Below, piece after piece: positions 26,574 through 35,718 of a stretch of DNA of 64,000 nucleotides. Under the pieces are notes generated by a model. It did no database searches and had not been told where the DNA came from. It saw nothing but the letters and a program-made list of their open reading frames with translations. The stretch comes from Oxytricha trifallax (taxonomy: Eukaryota > Ciliophora > Spirotrichea > Sporadotrichida > Oxytrichidae): positions 1 through 64,000 of the forward strand of contig ARYC01001216.1 of assembly GCA_000711775.1 (NCBI GenBank), written 5' to 3'. A program made the position numbers and the translations under genes. Numbering within the stretch: the stretch's first letter is position 1; each line of letters opens with the position of its first letter.

Positions 26574-27067
26574 GGGGGGGGAAGTTTCCTGCACCGGTTT
26601 ATGATAAAAAAAAATTTTTAGGGAAGTTTCCTGCACTTTTTTAAAAATTTTTTTTCTATAAAATTAATTATAATTTTAACTATCAATCAACTTACAGACT
26701 CATTTCATTGATATAATTTTTTAACCTATTAGTCAATTTTTCTCTTCAGATTCCAACATCTGGCATATTTCATATGATATTTGTTGGTTTCTGACTATTA
26801 ACCATTATATTTTTCTCTCTGTTATCATAGTAATTATAAGTACTGTATCCATTTGTTATTGAAATTTTAATTCATTTTATCTTGTAATTTTCAAGCTATA
26901 TGTTAGACTATATTTTCTTGAACCACTTCAATGATGTATAAATATCCTCTTAATATTAATGAGTCATACAAATTTTTAATTTTATAATTTTTATATAATT
27001 TATTAAAATTTACATAAAATTAAAAAAAAGTGCAGGAAACTTCCTCGAGTGCAGGAAACTTCCCCCC
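26574..27067. mobile_element. MITE-like element, copy 1, with 8-bp TSD
   Basis: 494 bp bounded by GGGGGGGGAAGTTTCCTGCAC on the left and its reverse complement GTGCAGGAAACTTCCCCCC on the right. It is flanked by the perfect direct repeat AAACTTTT (26566-26573 and 27068-27075). Each end carries the motif AGTTTCCTGCAC twice, so there are four copies per element. No transposase-length frame is present. The 8-bp target duplication fits hAT-type elements (also Merlin-like, 8-9 bp); the superfamily is inference. Copy 2 at 51935-52445 lies in the opposite orientation and shares internal sequence such as TTAACCAT(T/A)ATATT. Confidence 0.9.
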
Positions 27068-27075
27068 AAACTTTT

Positions 27076-27511
27076 ATATGGAAAAAATATAAAAACTTGA
27101 AATAAGTTTACATGATTAAAAATTAATGATAAACTTTATTGACTATAGTACTTCAATAAATAAGAAGATGATTTATAATTATCCCCATAATATAACATTC
27201 AATTGAATTATATCTCATCTTTAAATTAAGTTATAACAATTTTTTTAAATAATTTTTCAATTTAAATATTAGTTTTGTGATTACTATTTCCTTATATTAT
27301 TTATTCGTAAAACAGAAGAAATATATAAAAAACTTAAATTTAAATGATTAAATTTCCAAAACTAAATTGTTCCGAAGTAAAACTCACAAAATATTCTTAT
27401 AATATTTATATTTAGAATTAAATTCAATTGATTAATGCCAAAATTAAATAAATTTAGTGAACTTTGATTTTGTGTAATTATTAAAATAAATAATAATAAT
27501 TTGCTAAGAGA
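27076..27511. other. AT-rich spacer
   Basis: About 435 bp between the MITE-like element and the next start codon. No feature was seen on either strand. Confidence 0.5.
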
Positions 27512-29164
27512 ATGAATCAGTAATTTTCTGGTGTGGATCAAAATGACCTGGATAAATTAATGGATTGCTGCTACACAGAATCTGAAGAAGACAACCCAAG
27601 TCAAAATGATTTAATATTCTTTAATATAAATATTTATGTAATGATGAAATGGAAGAAGAATTCAAGCAGAATTTGGCAAACCAAAAGATTATAAGCAAAA
27701 CTATCTCAGACAATAGCAATCTCTCATCAGTCTCCAAATTATCAATTCAAGATATTGATCAGAATTTACTTAACTCAAGTGTGAACAGATAAGAATAAAT
27801 ATCTAGCGACCAATTGCAGAAGGAGAAGAAAAATAGTACAAATATATAGAATACAATTCAATAATTTATTAATCAGGAAGATAATAAATAAGTATCAAAG
27901 TAAAATGACTATTCTAAGACATTTATCAATGAAGCCAATAAAAAGACCTATTATAGCTGAAATAAAATAATTTAGATTTCATATTATATTATATTTAATT
28001 GGTATTTACAATAACTGAGAAGGAGAATCTTAAGTTCTCGATTAAATGTGGATATCAGTTCAATTTTGCATTTCTTTAAACCAGAAGGCATTAGTAAGAA
28101 TTGCCTATCTTCTAGATTTGATGAGGTAGAGCAAGAATTCATCACCCTCAATCGTCTTAATCATAAAGTCCTTGATTAGTGTGGATACACGACTACGTTA
28201 AATCACGTCTAAAATTATTGCCAAAGCAACAGCAGGAATATTGATCGAACAAATTTATATTTTAATGTAATTATTAAATTATTAATAATAGATGATAAAA
28301 ATTGCTGAATTATGTCACAACTAAGTATTTGGAGTTATACGAATATAATATGAAATAAAAGGAATAAAATATAAAAGAATTCAATTTTAAATCTATAAAC
28401 TTTAATTTTAAATATATTCATACATTTGGACAACTCTATATCTTAGCTTTATAATATTTTTTTAAATCATTTATTTTGAATTCATAATTATTTGTAAGTT
28501 ATGTAGTAAAAGTTTGAATAAAAATAAGAAAAATACTAAATACAAAACATAACTCGTTATTTTATTTAGTTTTATATATCCAGTGAAAAAAACTATCTTT
28601 AACTTTAAAAGTAATTTATTAATTTATTACCTATCCAATAATAGCTAGTAAATTTAGAAGCACAGCGTACCCATGATTTCATTTAGAAAAATCTACGAAA
28701 ATTAAGATTTACTATCAGAGATATACGGAAAGTCTCTAAAAGTTGAATTAATTTATCAGACTAAAGTTTAAGGAGTAGAACTTGGGATCATGCCTAAAAG
28801 ATTTGTGCATTCTTACCTATCAAAACTTAACTTTGATAAATTATAAGAAAACTAGGAGAAACTGCTTAGATAAGAAGATATTTTTGACACACTTTACAGG
28901 CTATTACTTAGACACAAATCATTGTACAATTTTTCGATTGAAGAAATAGTTGATACATTTTTGAAAGTAAGTGGAGATTTATCAGCAATGAAGCATTTAT
29001 TGGAAGGAAAAAGAGTCATTGAATGGTCGTCTGTGGAAGATTTGGCGCTTGGGAAAGAAATAAGTCACACTGAGTTTTCAGTGTTGATAAAAACCAAAGG
29101 TCAAAGTGAAATAGACAAAAGAAAGGAATTTTTAAGAGATATTAATTCAATTTACTCTGATTGA
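27512..29164 (+). CDS. Putative Rap1-type telomere protein (RCT domain)
   Basis: The N-terminal part from ATG 27512 (MNQQFSGVDQNDLDKLMDCC) is N/Q/S-rich, then a helical block LNVDISSILHFFKPEG and VEQEFITLNRLNHKVL. After a ~433-bp candidate IES the C-terminal block (28664-29164) reads FSIEEIVDTFLKVSGDLSAM, KHLLEGKRVIEWSSVEDLAL and KRKEFLRDI. This matches the layout of the Rap1 C-terminal (RCT) protein-interaction domain: helix-turn-helix with SG-E/D-L, then W-S/T-x-x-(D/E)D and a closing R-x-E-F helix. Rap1 binds telomere proteins such as TRF2 or Taz1. I see no clear BRCT, and any Myb domain is uncertain. Joining N- and C-terminal parts rests on the 5-bp pointer; they could be two genes. TGA is at 29162. 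Confidence 0.6.
27605..27639. other. IES with pointer AATGAT, 35 bp
   Basis: AATGAT at 27605 and 27640 in equal codon phase. Excision joins EEDNPSQND to EMEEEFKQNL. Confidence 0.75.
27952..28002. other. Candidate in-frame IES, pointer TAT, 51 bp
   Basis: TAT at 27952 and 28003. The interval is in frame but holds a TGA. Excision joins NKKTY to YLQQLRRRILS. Confidence 0.5.
28229..28661. other. Candidate IES, pointer ACAGC, 433 bp
   Basis: ACAGC at 28229 and 28662 in the same codon phase. The interval is AT-rich and non-coding, and its removal fuses NYCQSNS to VPMISFRKIYEN. This is the evidence that the two coding blocks form one gene. Confidence 0.5.
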
Positions 29165-29335
29165 AACGATAACTATTCTTTGCTTTAATTAATTGCGTAA
29201 AATTCTAAAATCAAGCAATGAATTCTTATTAAAACAATTTATAGGGTCGATATTTATAACTTAAACAATAGGTAATATATACAGTACTTAAAGTAAGCAT
29301 ATAAATTGATAGATTTTCATTAATAACTGACATCG

Positions 29336-31283
29336 TCATGAAAAGAAAAAGTCATCATCCGCCGCCATCTTTATGTCGAATTTTTAAGAATGACGACAAT
29401 CTGGGGAGCTGCTTGCTTGAGTAATGATTGAAGATAATTAGTTTGTTCTAGGATTACTTAAATCTCTCATTTTAGCATCCTCTTTATTTCTTAAATTAAG
29501 GTCAACTTAGTGATCATATTCATTGTACTTTATAGGAGAATCACCCGCTTCGCATGCAGAAATACATGAAAACCCTCTAAACTCAAATGTACTGCCTATC
29601 TTAAAGCTGTCCACCCTTTTTATCTCCTTTTATGGCATATTAACAAATCTACAATTTTTCAATTCCTCTAGTGTCGCACGTTGACAAGGGTCTTTTTATA
29701 GAAACATTTCTAACATTTCTCTGAGTTCATCTGAAATTACTCTCTCTTCAAATTTTAAGTCAAAAGTACAAATATTATCCATTATGTCAATCTCAGTATG
29801 CCCAATGTTAAAGGGCAATTTATTGAAAGTGAGTATATAGATAGTGAGTCCCAGTGACCATATATCTGCCTTTTTCATTGAGTATGACATTGAGTCGAAT
29901 GAACAGCTCTCAGGGGGGAGGAACATATAAGTTCCCTCCATGGTTGTTGTTGTGTCGTCTTCTTCGCAGGAGAGCATCTTTGCTTTACCGAAGTCTACTA
30001 GCAATGGACTACCAGCTTCATCTATCATGATATTTAGCACAAATAAACAGTTTATATAAGAATAATGGTTAATTTTTTGCGGTTTCAGCTATTAATTAGC
30101 ATTTCTAAGCAATTTACAATATAAAATTATAATGCTATATATAAATTTATAAGTATCATATTATATTTATCAATTAGCAAGATGATTTCTACTAATTAAA
30201 TAACTTAATATTAAATTCATTTATTATTTTCTTATATCTTTAATTTATAAAATAAGAATATAATAAATTTTATGCAAATAAGTTATAATTTAACATAAAT
30301 ATATTGGCATAATAATATTATAAATTCTTTATGATAAATATAAAAAAGAAATTTAGATTTTTTTTTATTTAATAAATGTTAGCTAATATATAAAATTTTT
30401 GTAATTCTAAGGCTTAATGTCTCTATGAACGATTTATAGTTAATTGTGCAAATGATCTAAAGCATGGATCAAAGCTTTCGACATTCGTTTGATAGTCTCT
30501 TCATCATAGTATAATTATTAAATATGATTTTCTTATCATTCTATGACCCTATTATTATACTGTGCATCCTTGGGGTTAATCTTGTGTGCCTTATTAATGT
30601 TCTTAGCTTGTAGTCTATGATTAGGGTGAAATCTCCCTAATTATGCGTCCCATTCAATACAATCTCCATAATCAGCCACTGGCATGATAACATACAGCTT
30701 TTCCGAGACAGGGTCGTCAATAACTTCATAGATCTTGATCATGTTTGGGTTGTCAAGTTTTTTCATGATTTCTATCTCCCTGTAAACTTCATCTAGAGCT
30801 GTTGTGAAAGTCATCCGGCGTCTAGAACTAGAACTGCTGCTCTTACTGCTTGTAGAGCTACTACGATTAAAGCTTCTCTGCTTTTTCAAATACGGCTTAA
30901 AGAAGATCTTCGCTGCCTAAAAACAACTGATGTTAAAACCCATTGAAATAATCTTTATTTAAGGCTGATTGACTTACGAAGTACTGTGGGACGTATGATT
31001 CATCAATGAATTCTTCAACAAGCTGTACTAATTTGACTTTGGCTTGACTGCCTTGCCCCAACTTCCTCAATACTCGGTATTTATTGTTAATAATTGACTC
31101 GCCCTAAATGAATTTGATTAATGATTTTTGCCCACACTTTTGAGAAATAGCACTTACATTTATTGACTTGGTCTTGACTAGAGTTTTGACGAAGGTTATA
31201 TCTCCTGCTGCTTATGCATCGGCTTACTGGCACAAGTTGAAGAAATCGCTTTATTGCGTTTGAAGTGATTCCTAAATCATCAT
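29336..31283 (-). CDS. Serine/threonine protein kinase
   Basis: A complete kinase domain is visible on the minus strand: Gly loop YRVLRKLGQGSQAKVKL, VAIK-type AAKIFFK, an S/R-rich insert (about 30,820-30,890), NMIKIYEVIDD, YVIMPVADYGDCIEWD, the catalytic loop HRDIKPQN (assembled over an IES), LLVDFGKAK, the activation segment MEGTYMFLPPESC, DIWSLGLTIYIL and CQRATLEEL. A C-terminal tail ends DDDFFFS at TGA 29336. The start is taken at ATG 31283; the exon then joins across a GTAAGT...TTTAG intron (about 31,093-31,146). The catalytic Asp, DFG and APE-equivalent PPE are intact, so it is probably active. The arrangement recalls CaMKK/SNF1-activating-kinase relatives (inference). Confidence 0.85.
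30032..30403. other. IES inside the kinase catalytic loop, pointer ATT, 372 bp
   Basis: ATT at 30032 and 30404 (AAT on the coding strand). The long AT-rich, non-coding interval lies precisely between HRDIKPQ and NIMIDEAGSPLLVDFG. Excision yields the canonical HRDIKPQN. There is no splice donor at the left junction. Confidence 0.75.
30506..30556. other. Candidate in-frame IES, pointer ATA, 51 bp
   Basis: ATA at 30506 and 30557. The in-frame interval holds a TGA on the coding strand. Excision joins INPKDAQY to DEETIKRMSKALIHALDHLH. Confidence 0.6.
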
Positions 31284-31692
31284 TTAGCTGCTCTTTATGT
31301 TGCAATATAATATTGTGTAAGAAAGGGTGCTAATAATAATATTCTTTTATAATAAATAGTTTCATAAATTTTATCATAAAGTAAAATAAAATAAGCCATT
31401 TTTTTCGATAAAATTGTGTAATTGTTTATATTGTTAATAAATATAATATTCAAAATAACTCCAAAACACAAATTAAATAAACTTATTGTCTAAATAAACA
31501 AAAAATGAATATCCATTAGACTAAAAACATTAAGTTTATAGTGATCAACCGATAGTTATTAAAAATTAGAATGCTTATTAATAACTAGAAATTAACCTCT
31601 CTATTTCCTATCATTAGCTTTATTTCCTTATTTGATCATTATTTAATCAATTAATGAAATTTGTGATATTTTTTTTATAAAATTATTGTAAA
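31284..31692. other. Divergent spacer between kinase and ERF4-like gene
   Basis: About 400 bp of AT-rich sequence between two divergent start codons. It presumably holds both upstream regions. No specific motif was recognised. Confidence 0.5.
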
Positions 31693-32731
31693 ATGGATTG
31701 TATTTTAAATTTGTAAATACCAAAATCAACAGATTCAGTCTTCATTATTAGACCATCAGGTATGATTTTAATTCTTCAGTATTCCAATTATATTCGATAG
31801 GTAAAACCTTCATAACAGGAGTGGCAAGTAGTTATTCACATAAATACAATCCTAAAATACTTAAAAATTACATCTATGAAGAGGAATTCATAAGCATGAT
31901 TTAGACTTTGAATGAAACTTTATTTTCATATTGGCCCTGCCCCTTGTGCTTTTGTATTGGATACATTCTTTGCCCTTGTAGCTTTGGTATGTACTATATT
32001 TTAACATATTTCTATAAAATTTATCGTCATATATTGAGTGATGTAAACTTTGATTCTTAATAGGATTTAGTTTCATGATGCCATAGTAGTGCATTGGAGA
32101 TGCTGAAGAAGCCTTAAGAAACTGGGTAGAGTATCAGAATTAATATAAATTCAAGCAGAGAGGTATAAAACTCAAATACAAACGCTAATGCTCTACATCA
32201 TGGGTATGTCGTTATATTTAGTCATTAATCACCATTTTGTTAGATTGAATTGCATTTGAAGCCAGAGGAGGATGAAGATGAAGAAGAAAACTAAAATTAA
32301 TTATAACTAACTGAGCAATCACATCAACACCAACAAGAAAACATTACAGCCAAAAAACATAAGAAGAAAGGAAATAATTAAGACAAAATTCATGATCATA
32401 ATAAAGCCCAGCTAACATATGCTGAATCAATGTAAATAGATTTATTGAAATATAATGATATATAAAATGAGTATCATTATAAGTCTCAGCAATATCATTA
32501 TTGCTAAATAATTAGGCAAGTTTAATTATAGTCTTTACTAAATTATATCAGGTAAATCAATAATTTTAAATTGTTTATGTTTTCTTTATCTTCTATAAGT
32601 TATTTGCAGGGTTTACTGATAAAAATGGGTATAATTAATTTGACGTGAGTTCAGTTGATATAGATGAAGCTGATACTTTTGAAAGGATAGATTTTACTCC
32701 TAAAACAAGCAACAACACTCATAAGAATTGA
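31693..32731 (+). CDS. ERF4/Golgin-A7-like palmitoyltransferase subunit
   Basis: Small membrane-associated partner of DHHC palmitoyltransferases (Golgin subfamily A7/ERF4 family). The domain reads KYNPKILKNYIYEEEFISMI, TLNETLFSYWPCPLCFCIGY, a hydrophobic Cys-rich stretch, then AEEALRNWVEYQNQYKFKQR and a short beta end. The family has the same plan: (F/Y)-P-x-L, E-x-F, T-(I/L)-N, a Cys-rich hydrophobic centre, and N-x-x-(F/Y)-x-x-R-G. A Q/H/E-rich hydrophilic extension with a C-terminal TFERIDFTPKTSNNTHKN follows, not usual for the family, ending TGA 32729. Contains two GT-AG introns (31760-31800, 32204-32243), a 23-bp IES and a further gap near 32,520-32,610. By analogy it acts at Golgi/ER membranes. 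Confidence 0.7.
32060..32082. other. Candidate IES, pointer ATAG, 23 bp
   Basis: ATAG at 32060 and 32083 in the same codon phase. Excision joins VNFDSQQ to QCIGDAEEALRN and skips a TGA. Confidence 0.6.
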
Positions 32732-32879
32732 TTTATTAATATTAAAATCTTACTAATATTTAGAGTCAATATTAATCCTATTTTCTAAATAAAATGTAAT
32801 TAGATAGTAGTTTCTTAAATTTATTATAATAAAATGAAATCAAATTCTATAAATATATTTATAAATTATTGTTAATAAA

Positions 32880-34178
32880 ATGTTGTGCTTTCTTATGTGT
32901 TTTTACAATTAAGCTTGCACCAAAGTGGCACTTATGGTATTTAGCATCCTCACTATTGTAAGTAATTTCTATTATTTTTACTATAATTTAACAACAAATA
33001 ACTGTTTAGCTTGCAGGTGGTGCAAATATTTGGATGGGATTTCAAGTAAAAAACTCTAAATTGTGGACTTCCATGACTGGAGATTTGAATGATGGAGTTA
33101 ATTATTAAAATCTTACATTTCTACTAGTGCTAGCAGTTGCTTCTCTAACTATTGCAACTGGTGTTTTTGGTATTATAACTGTTAAATTTCCAAGGAAAAC
33201 GTGCATTTGCTTTGTAAGTGAAATTAATTCATAATAAATTATCACTAACTGATCTTATAGTTCTCATTTTTTTCATTTATGTGTTTTGCTTTCTTCAGTG
33301 GCCTGGGTATATTATTTATACTTGTCAAATGTAACAAACATCATAATTGTATTTGTCATATTCAATTTAGAGAGTGAATCGTAGATTATTGACACATACT
33401 GCAAGGGAAGTTTTCCAAATTACAACAATTTAATTAAAGACCTAAACTTTAAGTAATTAAATAAATAATATTAGATTGTATAAAAATTTACCATTTACAA
33501 TGATATTTAATCATAAAGTTTAGTAATAAAAATGGATGATGTGTAGTAAAACTATATTGATAAATATATGTGTACAGCTTCATGTCCCTGTCCCAAGTTG
33601 AATTCCACACTATGGGGTCTACGATATGAAGAATTCACTAATTCATAATAAATATTAAAATCAATATCATTATTATAGTAGTTTTTATTTAGATTAAGTA
33701 CTCGCATTCAAACAGGAAGTATAACAACATTTGAAACTTGTTATAACAACTTAGATAAGTTTTATTAAATAAGTTTTATTAAATTATTAGTGCAATCTAA
33801 AAATTTATTTCAAATGATTTTATAAGTAAATTATTAAACTTAGTAAAATCTGGAAAGATAACAAAAACTCTCTCAAGCACTTTACTAACTTTTATACAAA
33901 CTTTAGAAACTGATTACAATTGTCTGGGTCTGTGTAAATAGCCATTGTTTTGGTACTACAATACTGTAACTTTGTAAGTCTATACTTCAATTAAATTAAT
34001 CAATCAATTATTGTATTTTAGAGGACTACCGACATAAAATTGTAGAGGAGCAATTGCCAGTGTATTTGAGAGTAGCTTCAGAAATGTAGGAATTGCTTTT
34101 GTAGTCACTGGAGGAGTCATATTTCTGGTATTTAATGTGCAATATGGATTATGGTTCAGAGGGGGACCTAAAAACTGA
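32880..34178 (+). CDS. Tetraspanin-like four-helix membrane protein 1
   Basis: ATG 32880 (MLCFLMCFYNQACTKVALMV) opens TM1. After a GT-AG intron LAGGANIWMGFQ leads into the small loop, TM2 is LVLAVASLTIATGVFGIITV, a cytosolic CICF follows, and TM3 is FMCFAFFSGLGILFILVK. The large extracellular loop carries paired cysteines (DTYCKGSF, YMCTASCPCPKLN, FETCYNNL, YNCLGLCKQPLFWYY). TM4 GIAFVVTGGVIFLVF ends at KN and TGA 34176. The four-TM layout with a large Cys-rich second loop fits tetraspanins; the strict CCG motif is replaced by CPC. Several introns or IESs separate the segments. A paralog follows directly on the same strand. Confidence 0.75.
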
Positions 34179-34332
34179 TTAATCAAAAACATCGTATAGA
34201 TATAACAATAAGTATTTTGATTTTTATATTATCATCTTCAATTATATGATTATAAGATTCCATTATAATAATTAATTAGAAGGAAAAAATAAATATAAAA
34301 TATATATTTATAATTTCAATAAATTATTATAA

Positions 34333-35657
34333 ATGTGTTTTTTCTTCTTGGCTTATTTAGAGACCAATTAAATAAAATACATAATTGCTATCCTAGGTGT
34401 AATTTATGTGGTAATTTTCATATTGATTAACTGCTCTTTGTTAGGGAATAGTAATAGCAACAGTATATTTTAGTGTGCAAATTTATTAGAGTAATCTCTT
34501 GAAAATATACACAGATCATATAAATTCCTATAATTTGAATGAAGAGTTTGATTTACGAATATTTTCATTTCTTATTGTGATGAGTGCTGCGATTATGACT
34601 CTTACGTCTGGGGTCTCGGCTTTCTGTGGCAGTGGCTTGAAATTTTAGCAATTTTTTAAATCTGTAAGTTTATTTGTGTTAAATTATTATTTATTACTTG
34701 ATTTTAACTTTTATGAGCTAATTTTAGTTTGGAATCACAAGCTTCATTGCATCAGTACTTTTTATATCTTAAGGATACATTCTTCTAGATATAGGTTGTA
34801 AGTTAAATAAATAATTTGTTTTCATTTATGCTAACTCTCGTAAACTAATCCTAAAAATTATTTGTAATCTAAATATAATCTACCATATTTAGAACAGTCC
34901 TCTAATGAATTATCCGGATATTGCTAAGATAAATCTTATATAAATTCTTTCATAAGGGAAATTGATGATTAATACACTCAGTTGGCTAATTACTTATGCA
35001 CTTCCAAGTGTAAATGCCCAACTTTAGATCAATCCAAGTGGTCTGATAAAAACCTAAGTCTAATTGGATATGATTTTACAGGGTCTACACTCTCAATAAC
35101 AGACTGCTTGGCTGGATATCCATTTAAGTATAGTGAAAATATTAATGCTATAATAAAGGAACTTGAAAATGAAAAGTCATGTAGTGGGATATGCGCATAT
35201 TAAGTATAAGAAGATCAGCCATATTCAGCTGTATTATTAATCATTTAATTTTATTCATAATAAAAGAGGAAATACCTCTATTGGTTTATTTATAGCTTCA
35301 GCTTAAAAATCGAATACAATTTTTAAGAGATAAACTTTCTCAGCATTCTATCTATTTTCAGATCTAACTAAAGGACCTCCCACACAATCCAATTCTTGCT
35401 AATCGGCAATTTAAGACATGATAGATTATTAATTAAAAGGATCAGGGATAACTTTCTTGTTAAGTGGTGTTTTCTTAGCCTTTGGTTGGCTATTAACAAT
35501 TGCCATGTATTATTAGGAATATCATAAATATAGTGGAAAGGGAGGAGGAATTGAAGAGCTTGAGAAGATTGGTTTTTTAAAATTGGATAAGCTATCATAT
35601 ATTGATTATTTAGAAAGAAGGAGAGAAGGAAAAAATAAGAAATAGATTTAGAAATGA
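34333..35657 (+). CDS. Tetraspanin-like four-helix membrane protein 2
   Basis: ATG 34333 (MCFFFLAYLETNQIKYIIAI) begins TM1 and is followed by a 37-bp GT-AG intron. TM2 is SFLIVMSAAIMTLTSGVSAF, with GSGLKFQQFF after it, and TM3 is FGITSFIASVLFISQGYILL. The large loop carries SGYCQDKSY, NYLCTSKCKCPTLDQSKW, ITDCLAGY and KSCSGICAY. TM4 is ITFLLSGVFLAFGWLLTIAM, with a basic cytosolic tail ending KKQIQK at TGA 35655. It has the same architecture and Cys spacing (C-x-C-x-C-P) as the gene 155 bp upstream, so the two are tandem duplicates. Sequence divergence is high, so the duplication is old. Confidence 0.75.
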
Positions 35658-35718
35658 TTTTTTGTTTAAAAGAATTAAATTTACTATCAATGATTATCAT
35701 AACTTAATTTAGGATTGA

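Noticed and set aside
26574..26581. G-run as possible telomere or telomere-addition remnant
   Set aside because: No G4T4 repeat follows, and the run is the terminus of an inverted-repeat element flanked by a target duplication.
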